A stretch of DNA of 64,000 bases from Candidatus Sulfopaludibacter sp. Lineage in GTDB: Bacteria; Acidobacteriota; Terriglobia; Bryobacterales; Bryobacteraceae. This document shows, one piece after another, positions 17,446-26,828 of the stretch. The notes below the pieces were generated by a model. That model saw nothing but the letters and a program-made list of their open reading frames with translations, searched no databases and had not been told where the DNA came from. The stretch lies in contig JARLGM010000006.1 in NCBI GenBank assembly GCA_031292755.1, positions 1 to 64,000 of the forward strand. The letters are read 5' to 3'. How positions within the stretch are numbered: the stretch's first letter is position 1; each line of letters opens with the position of its first letter. Both the position numbers and the translations under genes were made by a program.

Positions 17446-20400
17446 ATGACATGTCGAATCCTTGCGGCCACCGCCGCGTTTTCATTTGCGCTGTGGAGCG
17501 CCGAATTGAATCCCTCCCTATTCGAACGGCTGGAGTATCGCAGCATCGGCCCAGCCTCGATGGGCGGACGAATTACCGACATCGAAGGCGTACCCGGCCG
17601 GCCGGAGCTGGTGTACGTCGCCACCGCCTCCGGTGGCCTCTTCAAAACGACAAACGGCGGCACCACCTGGACCCCCATCTTCGATCGCGAGGCGACCATT
17701 TCCATCGGCAATATCGCCGTGGATCCGCGGAATTCCGACGTGGTCTGGCTCGGCGCCGGCGAGGCCAACGCGCGCAACAGCGTCAGCTTCGGTGACGGTG
17801 TCTACAAGACGCTCGACGGCGGAAGGACCTGGCGCAACCTCGGATTGCGCGACACCCATCACATCTCGCGCGTCGTACTGAATCCGCTGAATACCGGCAT
17901 CGCCTACGTCTGCGCGCTCGGTCACAACACCGGCCCCAACGAAGAGCGCGGCGTTTTCATGACCACCGATGGAGGCGAAACCTGGAAGAAAACTCTTTAC
18001 ATCGACGCCGAACACGGCTGCGCGGACATGGATATCGACGTCAACAACCCCAACGTGCTCTTCGCCACCATGTGGCGCTTCGACCGCAAGCCGTGGCGCT
18101 TCACCTCCGGCAGCGAAAAGACCGGCGTGTTCCGTTCGCTGGATGGCGGCCGCACCTGGAAGCAACTCCAGACGGGCCTGCCGAAAGGCTGGGGGCGCGT
18201 TGGCGTGCGCGTGGCGCCATCGAATTCGAACGTGGTGTACGTCATCGGCGAATCCACGGAGGGCACGCTCTACCGCAGCGACGACCGCGGCGATCACTTC
18301 CGCATGATGACCAATAACCCCGTGGTCGTGGGCCGCGGCCTTTATTACAGCCACTTGACCATCGACCCCACCGATGAGAACCGCATCTACACCATCGGCA
18401 TGCGCCTTTCCATGTCCATCGACGGCGGCCATACCATCCGCGGCATCTCCGCCACCACGCACGGCGATTATCACACCGTATGGGTCGATCCCAAAAATCC
18501 CAATCGCCTCTGGCAGGGGCAGGACGGCGGCATCGCGGTGAGCTACGATCGCGCCGAGACCTGGGAATGGATCGGCAACATCCCCATCGGGCAGTTCTAC
18601 CAGGTATTCGCCGACAATCGCGCGCCGTTCTACTACCTTTCCGGCGGCCTTCAGGACAACGGAAGCTGGACCGGCCCCAGCCGCAACAATCAGGGCGGCA
18701 TCCTCAATAGCGACTGGGCCAACGTCAGCGGCGGGGACGGCTTCCACGTAGTCAATCATTTGGACCAGCCTTGGCTGTTCCTCTCGGAGAGCCAGGGAGG
18801 CGGCATCGTGCGAACCGACCTGCGCACGCATGAGCAGCAGGACGTGAGCCCGCAGCCCCGCCGCAACGACGGCGGCCCGGTGGGCGAGCTGAAATACCGC
18901 TTCAACTGGAACGCCCCCATTGTGCTTTCTCCGCACGATCACAATACCGTCTACTTCGGCAGCAATGTGGTGTTCAAGTCCACTGACTTCGGCAAAACGT
19001 GGACCGCCATCAGCCCGGACCTGACCACCAACGATCCCGAAAAACAAAAGAGTGTCGGCACCGTGTGGACCGAAAACACCACCGCGGAGTATCACTGCAC
19101 CGTGATTCGCATCGCCGAAAGCCCCGTGCAGGCCGGCGTCATCTGGGCGGGCACCGACGACGGCAATCTGCAACTGACCCGCGACGGCGGTAAGACTTGG
19201 AGCAATCTCACGGGCAACGCGCCGGGCGTGCCCAAATTCGCCGAAATCGCCTGGGTGGAGCCCAGCCGGACCGCCGGCGGTACGGCTTACGTGGCCTTCG
19301 AACACCACTGGTTCGATGACTTCCATCCGTACATCTTCAAAACCACCGACTTCGGCAAAACGTTCACCAACATCACCGGCAACCTGCCCGCGGACGACTA
19401 CCTCTGGGTAGTGAAGGAAGATCCTAAGAATCCGCGCGTGCTCTACGCCGGCGGCGAGCTCGGCCTGCACGTCTCCTTCAACGGCGGCGGGCAGTGGGTC
19501 CGCATGCACCTGAAGAATCTGCCGACCGTAGCGGTGCGCGACATCACCATTCATCCCCGCGACAACGACCTGATCCTGGGCACGCACGGGCGCAGTATTT
19601 GGATTCTCGACGACGTGACCCCGTTGCAGCAGATCAACGACCAGGTGCTCGGGGAGAGCGCCTACCTGTTCTCCATGCGGCCGGCGCTCCGCTTCGATGG
19701 CGGCGGAGGACGCGGCGGCGGTGGCATTGGTATGGGCGGCAACAAGCCCTTCGCCGGACCCAATCCGCCCTACGGCGCGGCCATCACTTACTACCTCAAG
19801 GATCGCGGTCCGTCGAAGCTTGAGGTGTTGGACGCCTCGGGTAAGGTGATCCGCGACCTGGGCCCGGCGCCGCAGGAGGCAGGCCTCAATCGCGTGATGT
19901 GGGACCTGCGCTTCCAGGGTCCGCACACGCGGCTCGTTCGCGGCGCGGGCGATGGCGGCGACGCTGAAGGTGGCCGCGGGTTTCCCGCGCGCGGCCCGCT
20001 GGTGCTGCCCGGCAAGTACACTGTACGGCTCACGGCCGGCAGCAAGACGCTCACCCGTGAGCTGGAGGTCAAGCTGGATCCCACCATCCCGGTGACCAGC
20101 GAAGCGCTTCGCACGCAGCTCGAAATTAACCTCAAGCTGCGCGACATGCAATCCGGAGTCAACGACGCCCTGCGCGGCATCGACAGCTACAAGAGCCAGC
20201 TCGATACCGCCGAAAAAACGGTCCGCGCGCTGGACCCGCAGGCCACAAAAGTGCTCGCCGCGCTGATAACCGAGCGCATGCAGCAACTCTCCGCCATGGA
20301 ACTGAAGCTCGCCCGACCCGCCGATATTCCCGGATACAGCATGGGTCCCCGTCTGGTGGACCGGTTGAGCGCGCTGCTGAATGCGATCGACCGCGTGCTG

Positions 20401-20586
20401 GACGCGCCCACGCCCTACCAGATCGAGCACTTCAACGAACTGCGCGCCGAATTCCTGGCGAATATGGGCGACGTGAACCGCTTCGTGGAAAAGCAGATTC
20501 CGGAGATTAACGACATGCTCAAAAAGAACAACGCCGGCGCCATCATGCCCGGCAAGCCCATCGAGATCCCCGCCGGTGTGAAGTAA
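17446..20586 (+). CDS. large exported BNR / sortilin-like beta-propeller protein
   Basis: 1046 residues with a Sec signal (residues about 1-19). From residue 25 to about 720 there are many BNR/Asp-box units of the form S/T-x-D-G-G-x-T-W (GGLFKTTNGGTTW, DGGRTWRNLG, TTDGGETWKK, TRDGGKTWSN, KTTDFGKTFTN), as in VPS10/sortilin and YCF48-like propellers. A Gly-rich linker follows (GGGGRGGGGIGMGG), then a C-terminal helical part. Acidobacteria carry many such secreted propellers, commonly labelled glycosyl hydrolases; no catalytic residues are identifiable and binding of polymers or peptides is as likely. A 970-codon open frame on the opposite strand is a shadow. Confidence 0.88.
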   Translation: MTCRILAATAAFSFALWSAELNPSLFERLEYRSIGPASMGGRITDIEGVPGRPELVYVATASGGLFKTTNGGTTWTPIFDREATISIGNIAVDPRNSDVVWLGAGEANARNSVSFGDGVYKTLDGGRTWRNLGLRDTHHISRVVLNPLNTGIAYVCALGHNTGPNEERGVFMTTDGGETWKKTLYIDAEHGCADMDIDVNNPNVLFATMWRFDRKPWRFTSGSEKTGVFRSLDGGRTWKQLQTGLPKGWGRVGVRVAPSNSNVVYVIGESTEGTLYRSDDRGDHFRMMTNNPVVVGRGLYYSHLTIDPTDENRIYTIGMRLSMSIDGGHTIRGISATTHGDYHTVWVDPKNPNRLWQGQDGGIAVSYDRAETWEWIGNIPIGQFYQVFADNRAPFYYLSGGLQDNGSWTGPSRNNQGGILNSDWANVSGGDGFHVVNHLDQPWLFLSESQGGGIVRTDLRTHEQQDVSPQPRRNDGGPVGELKYRFNWNAPIVLSPHDHNTVYFGSNVVFKSTDFGKTWTAISPDLTTNDPEKQKSVGTVWTENTTAEYHCTVIRIAESPVQAGVIWAGTDDGNLQLTRDGGKTWSNLTGNAPGVPKFAEIAWVEPSRTAGGTAYVAFEHHWFDDFHPYIFKTTDFGKTFTNITGNLPADDYLWVVKEDPKNPRVLYAGGELGLHVSFNGGGQWVRMHLKNLPTVAVRDITIHPRDNDLILGTHGRSIWILDDVTPLQQINDQVLGESAYLFSMRPALRFDGGGGRGGGGIGMGGNKPFAGPNPPYGAAITYYLKDRGPSKLEVLDASGKVIRDLGPAPQEAGLNRVMWDLRFQGPHTRLVRGAGDGGDAEGGRGFPARGPLVLPGKYTVRLTAGSKTLTRELEVKLDPTIPVTSEALRTQLEINLKLRDMQSGVNDALRGIDSYKSQLDTAEKTVRALDPQATKVLAALITERMQQLSAMELKLARPADIPGYSMGPRLVDRLSALLNAIDRVLDAPTPYQIEHFNELRAEFLANMGDVNRFVEKQIPEINDMLKKNNAGAIMPGKPIEIPAGVK

Positions 20587-20595
20587 GCGCCAGTC

Positions 20596-22542
20596 TCAAG
20601 GCCGGAACCCCACACTCCGCCAGAGCCGCGAGGGATCGTACACGCGCCCGTTCGCCACAACGCGCGACACTCTTCGAAGGTCCGAGACATTCTTCAGCGG
20701 ATTCCCGTCCACCAGGATCAGATCCGCCCGCTTGCCGGGTTCGATAGTCCCCGCATCCCGGTCCAGATTCATGGCGCGCGCCGAAACAATGGTGGCGCAC
20801 TGGATCGCTTCCATCGGGGTCATCCCGGCTTCCACATACAGTTCCAGTTCGCGGTGCAGTCCGTACCCCACCAGGCCTGTATCGCTGCCTGGAATAATCG
20901 GCACGCCCGCCTTGTGCAGCCCGCCGATCACCGCCAGCGATTCCTTCATTCGCACCCGCATTTGTTCCGCGGTGGCGTTCCCGCCCATGGTCCGGAACTT
21001 CACATCCAATACGAATGGCGCCTTCAGGATGCCCGGCTCGAATGACGCCGCGTCCACTTCTTTGGAGTGACCCGACATCTCGCCCCAGCCAGCCGTCGGA
21101 TCCACCACCGTGTGGTGATCCAACAGGAAGCGCGCGCCTTTCGTCCACGCCTCGGAACTCAGGTCCACGTGTTGGGATCCCGGCGCGCGCACCATGCTGG
21201 ACACGTAGTTCAGATGATTGATCTGGTCCATTCCGGCCTCAATGCCTTGCACCGTGTTGAGTGCTCGCGGCACATGGCCTGTCACCGTCATCCCCAAACG
21301 ATGCGCCTCCGCGGCAATCGCCTTCACCACCTCGGGCGTCAGATATGTGTATAGTTTGATCTGCTGAAAACCGGCGGCGCGATAGCGGTCTACCACCGCG
21401 CGACCCTCTTCCGGAGTCTCCGCCACAACGTGCCCGAACGCCTTCGCGCCGCCCGAGTCCACCAGCCCCGCCAGCAGCAGCCTTGGACCCAACGCACCTC
21501 GCTTTTCCACGGCATCGCGCTGCGCCACCAGGTAGTCGAACTCGCCGCCGCAATCCCGCGCAGTGGTGATACCCGATGCCAGCAGCGCGGGACCGAATTC
21601 CACGCCCGAGAAATGCGTATGCATCTCCCACAACCCGGGGAGCAGCGTCTGCCCCTTACCGTTCAACACCGTCATCCCGTGCGGAATCGGAACTTTGCTG
21701 CGCGGGCCCGCGGCGGCGATGCGGCCATTGCGGACAATGACCACTGCGTCTTCGACAGGTGGAGCGCCCGTGGCGTCCACCAATATCGCGCCGGCAATGG
21801 CGAAGGCACCGGACAGCTCCGGCGGCGTTTCCCGCCCCAGCGCTTCCAGGTCTGCCATTTCCTGGGCCACTCCCTTCCGGAACAGCTCCGGCAGCGCGGG
21901 TTCGTACTGGTCGCGCACCGCCTCCATCGGCAGACCGCCGGCGAACGTCATCGCGGCCGCGAGGTTGCCCTGCTCGTCCATCCACAAAACCTCGCGGCCA
22001 AACATGAGGTTCGCAATGGTGTAACGCTCGAGCCCGATTGTCCGCCCGTCGATGGCGATCGTGTCCCTCCCCGCGAATTCGATCCGTACCGGCTCGGCGC
22101 CCGGCTCAGCCCGTAACATCTCCACGCCGGCCGGTTTCTCATGCGCGCGCCAGTACCGCATCATCACCATTTGCAGAGCGAAGGGCGCCGGGCCGGTGAT
22201 GGCGAAATAACCGTCCGGCGCTGTGAATGTGCGAGTGCTGCCGTTTTCCTGGACCATCGCTTCGGAACCTTCGACACGCGCAACGTACGGCTCGCCTGTT
22301 CCTTTCACTTCGGCACTCACCGGGGTGTAATCGGTTTTCGTGCGCAGAGAGGCGGTGACCGTACGGTCGAAGAATCCACGGTCGGCGTAATGATGTGTGG
22401 TGTTCACCGTGAACCCCCCGGAGGAGGGCGCGATTTCGTACCGCTCTTCGCCGATTGCGTGCAGCATCATGTGGATGACCAGGCTGCCCGCCTGCGCGTG
22501 CAGGGACAGTGCCATCAGAACGGCGGCAAGCGTGAGTCTCAT
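20596..22542 (-). CDS. exported amidohydrolase (imidazolonepropionase-like) with N-terminal extension
   Basis: 648 residues with a signal peptide. The first about 270 residues form a beta-rich module I do not recognise. From about residue 275 it is an amidohydrolase of the composite-barrel type: WEMHTHFSG supplies the HxH metal pair, VTGHVPR and DQINHLNYV supply the further histidines, and PGSDTGLVGYG the active-site aspartate; the C-terminal strand set is IEPGKRADLILVDGNPL. Probably a metal-dependent cyclic amidase or dipeptidase in the periplasm. The start at 22542 opens the signal peptide; an 83-codon upstream extension runs into the divergent gene. Convergent with the BNR gene, 9 bp apart. 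Confidence 0.85.
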   Translation of the reverse strand: MRLTLAAVLMALSLHAQAGSLVIHMMLHAIGEERYEIAPSSGGFTVNTTHHYADRGFFDRTVTASLRTKTDYTPVSAEVKGTGEPYVARVEGSEAMVQENGSTRTFTAPDGYFAITGPAPFALQMVMMRYWRAHEKPAGVEMLRAEPGAEPVRIEFAGRDTIAIDGRTIGLERYTIANLMFGREVLWMDEQGNLAAAMTFAGGLPMEAVRDQYEPALPELFRKGVAQEMADLEALGRETPPELSGAFAIAGAILVDATGAPPVEDAVVIVRNGRIAAAGPRSKVPIPHGMTVLNGKGQTLLPGLWEMHTHFSGVEFGPALLASGITTARDCGGEFDYLVAQRDAVEKRGALGPRLLLAGLVDSGGAKAFGHVVAETPEEGRAVVDRYRAAGFQQIKLYTYLTPEVVKAIAAEAHRLGMTVTGHVPRALNTVQGIEAGMDQINHLNYVSSMVRAPGSQHVDLSSEAWTKGARFLLDHHTVVDPTAGWGEMSGHSKEVDAASFEPGILKAPFVLDVKFRTMGGNATAEQMRVRMKESLAVIGGLHKAGVPIIPGSDTGLVGYGLHRELELYVEAGMTPMEAIQCATIVSARAMNLDRDAGTIEPGKRADLILVDGNPLKNVSDLRRVSRVVANGRVYDPSRLWRSVGFRP

Positions 22543-22648
22543 AGGCTTGTAGTGTCGCGCAGCCCCGCGCCACCGCGCAATCGAGGCCTTGACGGGCTGC
22601 CCGCTATCCACTACTAATGCAATTAAAGGTCGGTTTATCGGTATTGCT

Positions 22649-23539
22649 ATGCCAGATTCACGCAGAACGTTTCTCCAGGCTGCTGCTCTCGCGGCAGGAC
22701 TCGCGCCCGGTACGCCGGCGGCGCCGGAAGTGCAAGTGCCGAGGATGAAATTCGGCGGCGTCGAAATCAGCCGGCTGATTGCCGGTTGCAATCCGTTCTA
22801 CGGTTTCGCCCACTACAACAACATCCTGGCAACGGTCATGAAGGAGTATTACACGCCGGAGCGCGTCTGCGAGGTCCTCCACCGGTGCAACCAGTTTGGC
22901 ATTGACGCGCACAATTGGGTGGATGTGCCGCGCGCCCGGCAGGACCTGGAACGCTTTCAGGCCGAAGGCGGAAAGATGCACCTCATCGTGCAGGGCGTCG
23001 GCGATCCCACCGCGATCTGCCGCGCTCTCAAGCCCCTGGCCATCTATCATCACGGCGAGCACACCGATAAGGCCTGGCAGAGCGGCACGCTCGGCGCCGT
23101 GAAGGAGTGGTGCCGGAAGGTGCGCGACCTCGGCGTCCAGGTCGGCGTCGGAACCCATAAGCCGGAGGTGCTCGAACAGGTGGAACACGAAGGATGGGAT
23201 GTCGATTTCTACGCCGGCTGCGTCTACAACCGGACCCGCACGGCGGATGAGTGGAAGCGGGTTCTCAACAACGAACTCGTGGAAATGCAGGGCGACGTCT
23301 ATCTGCGCAGCGACCCTCCGCGCATGTACAAAGCGATGCGCCAGACCGGCAAGCCCTGCTTCGCGTTCAAGATCATGGCGGCCGGCAGAATCGATGGCGG
23401 CGGCGCAGAGCAAGCCTTCCGCACGGCCTTCGAGAGCATCAAGCCGAACGATGGCGTCTTCATCGGCCTGTTCCCACGGGTCAAAGATGAAGTCCGCGAA
23501 AACGCCGAACGGGTCCGCCGCATTCTGGCCGGCGCCTGA
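22649..23539 (+). CDS. Tat-exported aldo/keto reductase-like TIM-barrel protein
   Basis: 296 residues. SRRTFLQAAALAAG is a twin-arginine signal, after which VQVPRMKFGGVEISRLIAGC matches the N-terminal strand of aldo/keto reductases. The barrel pattern continues, but the usual Asp-Tyr-Lys-His tetrad is not clearly present (DVPRARQ and HHGEHTDKAW stand at the corresponding places), so it may be a non-catalytic or differently acting relative. A weak TTGACG at 22589-22594 could be part of its promoter. Divergent from the amidohydrolase. Confidence 0.75.
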   Translation: MPDSRRTFLQAAALAAGLAPGTPAAPEVQVPRMKFGGVEISRLIAGCNPFYGFAHYNNILATVMKEYYTPERVCEVLHRCNQFGIDAHNWVDVPRARQDLERFQAEGGKMHLIVQGVGDPTAICRALKPLAIYHHGEHTDKAWQSGTLGAVKEWCRKVRDLGVQVGVGTHKPEVLEQVEHEGWDVDFYAGCVYNRTRTADEWKRVLNNELVEMQGDVYLRSDPPRMYKAMRQTGKPCFAFKIMAAGRIDGGGAEQAFRTAFESIKPNDGVFIGLFPRVKDEVRENAERVRRILAGA

Positions 23540-23540
23540 C

Positions 23541-25874
23541 CTACGCCGCCAAAGCCAGCAGGATTCGGAGCGCCACTTCTTTTCCCCGCTCCCCCACCTC
23601 GCCCACCGGACCCACGCAGGAAGGGCAACCGGCATCGCAGGCGCAGGCGCGCAGCAATTCGGCCGTGTGTTTCAGCAGGCGCGGCGACAGGCGGAACAGC
23701 GGCGCGCTCAGGCCTACGCCGCCGGGGTAGGCGTCGTACAGGTACAGATTCGGCTCGAACACCTGAACGCCCTCTACGTCTTCGCTCAGCGCCACTCCCA
23801 AATCGCGCGGATCGCACATCAAAAGCAGCGATGCCACCGTGCGCAAGGCATTTCCCAATCCGCTGATGCCGCTTTGCCGCTCCGTGGGCGTATAGTCGCC
23901 CAGACCGGCCAGAAACTGCGCCGGAAAATGCAGCCAGAACGATGTGGTGTGCATTTCCTGGCCCGGCATATTGAGCTTTCCGGCTCCGACGTTTTCCATG
24001 GTGTAGAACTTGATTTTTTTGAAGCCCACGATCTGGCGATTCACCCGCACGTCGCCATGCGCGCGGCGGGCGCCGGCTACGGCATCGCCCTCGGCCTCCT
24101 GCAACACCTGCACCTGGGTGTAATCGATGGCGTCGGTGTAATAATCGCAATCCACGCTTTTCACGTAGGCCTTCCGCTGGTCGTAATCGAAGCGCTCCAC
24201 GTGATACTGGCGCGCTTCGTGAAGGTAGATGGCCTTCTCGTGCAGCGTGGTGAGCGCGGTGGGAAAGGAAACGTCGGCAATCACATTGGCCTCGCCGGTA
24301 ATATCGATCACGACAAAGTTATCGCTGGTCACCGAACGCAGGCTGGTGGCGTCCGCCGGATAGGTGTCGCTGGTCCAGTGCCAGGCGCCGCCGCTGTGGT
24401 GGAGAAAGCCGGTCTCTTCCAGGAAATGGCAGATCTCCGCCAGGTCGTGGGCTCCGAACTTCTCGCCTTCGCGGAGGGGCAGTTCGAAGGCCGCGCATTT
24501 CAGGTGCGCCAGCAGAATTTCCAGGTTGTCGGGATTGATATAGGCGTGCTCCGGCGAACGGTCGAAGAAATAGCCGGGATGCTCGATGATGTACTGGTCC
24601 AGCGGCGCGCTGGAAGCCACCAGCACCGTTGCCGAGGTCCCTTTGCGCCGCCCCGCGCGCCCGGCACGCTGCCAGGTGGAGGCGATGGTGCCCGGATACC
24701 CCGCCATCACCACCGCATCCAGCGACCCGATATCGATTCCCAACTCCAGAGCGTTGGTCGCCACCACGGCGCGAATTTGCCCGTCGCGCAGACGCCGCTC
24801 GATCTCGCGGCGCTCGCGCGGCAGATACCCGCCGCGATACCCGCGCACGGTTTCGCTGGGGATCGGCTTGCGGTCGCAGGCGTCTTTCAGATAGGTGACC
24901 AGCACCTCCGTCGCCAGGCGATTGTTGGCGAACACCAGCGTCTGCAAATTGCGTTCGATGAATTCCAACGCGACCCGCAGCGTCTCGTTGATGTAGCTGC
25001 GCCGGATGCCGAGTTGCCGGTTGACCACCGGCGGATTGTAAAAAATGAAGTATTTTTCCCCGCGCGGCGCGCCGTTCCGCTCCACCAGTTCGCTGCTTTT
25101 GCCGGTGAGCGTCTCGCCCAATTCCCGCGGATTTGCGATGGTCGCCGAGCAGCAGATGAATTGCGGCCGCGATCCGTAAAACTCGCAGATGCGCGCCAGG
25201 CGCCGCAGCAGGTTGGCCAGGTGACTGCCGTAAACGCCGCGGTAATAATGCAGCTCATCGATTACCACGTAGCGCAGATTTTCGAAATAGCGCGCCCACT
25301 TGGTGTGGTGCGGCAGGATTCCGGAGTGCAGCATGTCCGGATTTGTCAGGACCACGTTGGCCCGCTGCCGGATGGCCTTGCGCGCGTCCTGCGGCGTATC
25401 GCCGTCATAGGTGAAAGCGCGGATGTCCGAGCCCATCTCTTCCACTGCCGCATTGAATTCGTGAAGCTGATCTTCGGCCAGCGCCTTGGTGGGAAACAGG
25501 TACATGGCGCGCGCTCCGGCATCGTTTAACAGCAGGTTCAACACCGGCAGGTTGTAGCACCAGGTCTTGCCGCTCGCGGTCGGCGTCACTATGGTGACGT
25601 TATTTCCGGCGGCAATCTGCTCAAACGCGTCCGCCTGGTGTGTGTACAGCCGGGTGATGCCGCGCGTCTCCAGCGCTTTTCGAAGACGGGCGTCCACCCC
25701 CGCCGGCATCTCGGCGAACGAGCCTTCCGTCGCCGCCTGGTGATGGATGGCGCGCACCGGAGAATCGGCTTGCTGGTGGAGGGATCGAAAACGCGAAACC
25801 ACCGCCTCCAGCGACGGGTTTGAGGAGACGGAAAGTTCCTGGGAGAATTCGGGAAATCCGAGCGAAAGATCCAT
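23541..25874 (-). CDS. DEAD/DEAH helicase with DUF1998 and C-terminal Cys4 (MrfA/YprA-like)
   Basis: 777 residues. RecA domain 1 has Walker A TPTASGKT and the box IDELHYYRG; domain 2 ends in QRAGRAGRRKG (motif VI). The following about 300 residues are the DUF1998-type region, with a tail CACDAGCPSCVGP carrying the four cysteines of the MrfA zinc site. MrfA of Bacillus subtilis is a 3'-5' helicase in mitomycin-adduct repair and usually sits next to the exonuclease MrfB; no such gene is adjacent here. Ribosome site AAGGCGAAG upstream. Stops 1 bp from the convergent aldo/keto-reductase-like gene. Confidence 0.92.
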   Translation of the reverse strand: MDLSLGFPEFSQELSVSSNPSLEAVVSRFRSLHQQADSPVRAIHHQAATEGSFAEMPAGVDARLRKALETRGITRLYTHQADAFEQIAAGNNVTIVTPTASGKTWCYNLPVLNLLLNDAGARAMYLFPTKALAEDQLHEFNAAVEEMGSDIRAFTYDGDTPQDARKAIRQRANVVLTNPDMLHSGILPHHTKWARYFENLRYVVIDELHYYRGVYGSHLANLLRRLARICEFYGSRPQFICCSATIANPRELGETLTGKSSELVERNGAPRGEKYFIFYNPPVVNRQLGIRRSYINETLRVALEFIERNLQTLVFANNRLATEVLVTYLKDACDRKPIPSETVRGYRGGYLPRERREIERRLRDGQIRAVVATNALELGIDIGSLDAVVMAGYPGTIASTWQRAGRAGRRKGTSATVLVASSAPLDQYIIEHPGYFFDRSPEHAYINPDNLEILLAHLKCAAFELPLREGEKFGAHDLAEICHFLEETGFLHHSGGAWHWTSDTYPADATSLRSVTSDNFVVIDITGEANVIADVSFPTALTTLHEKAIYLHEARQYHVERFDYDQRKAYVKSVDCDYYTDAIDYTQVQVLQEAEGDAVAGARRAHGDVRVNRQIVGFKKIKFYTMENVGAGKLNMPGQEMHTTSFWLHFPAQFLAGLGDYTPTERQSGISGLGNALRTVASLLLMCDPRDLGVALSEDVEGVQVFEPNLYLYDAYPGGVGLSAPLFRLSPRLLKHTAELLRACACDAGCPSCVGPVGEVGERGKEVALRILLALAA

Positions 25875-25942
25875 GCGCTTCTTCGCCTTTTCTTTGCTAC
25901 TTTAGCACGGATGAGGAACGAAGACGCGCCCGCAATCCGATC

Positions 25943-26263
25943 CTAACGATCGCGAATGAATTCGTACCGCTCCAGGGTGGCAGCGATCTGGTAACCCGTT
26001 GAGACATCCGCGGTACCGGCGGCGCGCCCGGCGCGCAACACCTTGCCAATGCAACGCAGGTTCACGGACTGAGATCCGTCGGAGTTGAGAGTGATCACAT
26101 ACTCTATGGGGCCGCCCAAATCGGGCTCGCGTTCCGTCGTGAATAGCACGCCGCTGGAACTGATGTTGTTCGTCAGGCCGATCAGGGCCACTTTTTCAGC
26201 GCCAGCGCGTGTGATCGAGAGCGGAAGCTGGAGTTTAAAACGCCTGGTTCTTCGCTGTTCCAT
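25943..26263 (-). CDS. PilZ-domain protein
   Basis: 106 residues, one PilZ domain. The N-terminal EQRRTRRFKLQLPLSI holds the RxxxR c-di-GMP motif and NNISSSGVLFTTE corresponds to the D/NxSxxG motif with the Asp replaced by Asn. Single-domain PilZ proteins act as c-di-GMP receptors; the substitution may weaken binding. Stand-alone between the helicase and the ATP synthase cluster, with its own promoter candidate. Confidence 0.88.
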   Translation of the reverse strand: MEQRRTRRFKLQLPLSITRAGAEKVALIGLTNNISSSGVLFTTEREPDLGGPIEYVITLNSDGSQSVNLRCIGKVLRAGRAAGTADVSTGYQIAATLERYEFIRDR

Positions 26264-26275
26264 GAATGTTACTAA

Positions 26276-26304
26276 ATGCTAAAGGGTAGCCGGGCTGAGG
26301 TCAA
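26276..26304 (-). promoter_or_regulatory. sigma-70-type promoter for the PilZ gene
   Basis: On the minus strand TTGACC, 17-bp spacer, TAGCAT. The predicted transcription start is about 6 nt ahead of the PilZ ATG at 26263. Confidence 0.5.
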
Positions 26305-26390
26305 TAGACCGTCTCAATGAATCACCCGAAAATGGTACTAGACTCTGGGGTCCGATGGTACGGCAGTAAGGTCTGAGGGGCTTGAGATAG

Positions 26391-26417
26391 GAAAGGGCAG
26401 GCGTTGGCAGCCTGCCC
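26391..26417 (-). terminator. intrinsic terminator after atpE
   Basis: Ten nucleotides after the atpE stop, the minus strand reads GGGCAGGC, 7-nt loop, GCCTGCCC, then TTTCCT. A perfect 8-bp GC-rich stem with a short T-run; closes the hemD-atp transcription unit. Confidence 0.75.
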
Positions 26418-26426
26418 TCCAGGCAG

Positions 26427-26738
26427 TTAGCTCATGAAGACGATGGCAATAACCATGGTGTAAAGTGCCAGTGACTCGATCAGGATCAAGCCCAAAATGA
26501 GTGCAAAACGGATCGCGGCGGAAGCTCCCGGATTACGGGCCATGCCTTCCACCGAGGCCGCAATGGCTTTGGATTGCGCCAGGCCGCAAAGGCCCGATGC
26601 GATCGCCATGGAAAGGCCTCTCGAAACCGGAATCGGCCAGTTGACGGCGCCGCCCCCGGCAGTGGCGGGAGTCTGGGCGCACAGCATAGTGCCGGCGGCC
26701 AGCAACAGGAACAACAGAATCACAACCTTCTTGGTCAT
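26427..26738 (-). CDS. atpE: ATP synthase F0 subunit c
   Basis: 103 residues: an N-terminal signal-like segment (about residues 4-21, ending MLCAQ), a Pro/Gly linker, and the two-helix hairpin of subunit c with the polar loop MARNPGAS (residues 66-73). The ion-carrying glutamate is E88 in ILIESLALY. By alignment from memory with Na+-binding c-subunits, Q55, E88, S89 and Y93 fall on ligand positions, while the Thr after the Ser is Leu. Forms the rotor ring of the membrane sector. Last gene of the hemD-atpZ-atpI-atpB-atpE unit, 90 bp behind atpB. The N-terminal extension is absent from E. coli c and is probably cleaved. Confidence 0.95.
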   Translation of the reverse strand: MTKKVVILLFLLLAAGTMLCAQTPATAGGGAVNWPIPVSRGLSMAIASGLCGLAQSKAIAASVEGMARNPGASAAIRFALILGLILIESLALYTMVIAIVFMS

Positions 26739-26828
26739 CGTACTCTCCTTAGAAATCGCTCCCAGGAGGTGGTTCCCGTCATCCTCTTGCAGCCGGGCTC
26801 ACACTGAAGGAGCGGCATAAAGCCGGTA

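Noticed and set aside
17518-20430. 970-codon open frame on the minus strand opposite the BNR gene
   Set aside because: Full overlap with a gene having a signal peptide and clear Asp-box repeats; composition is the His/Ala/Val-rich pattern of antisense frames in GC-rich codon-biased DNA.
23199-25529. 776-codon plus-strand frame opposite the helicase gene
   Set aside because: The helicase frame carries Walker A, DELH and motif VI; the opposite frame is a shadow.
26282-26390. possible small RNA or tRNA between the PilZ gene and the atpE terminator
   Set aside because: No tRNA cloverleaf pattern and no separate promoter-terminator pair that would point to an sRNA.
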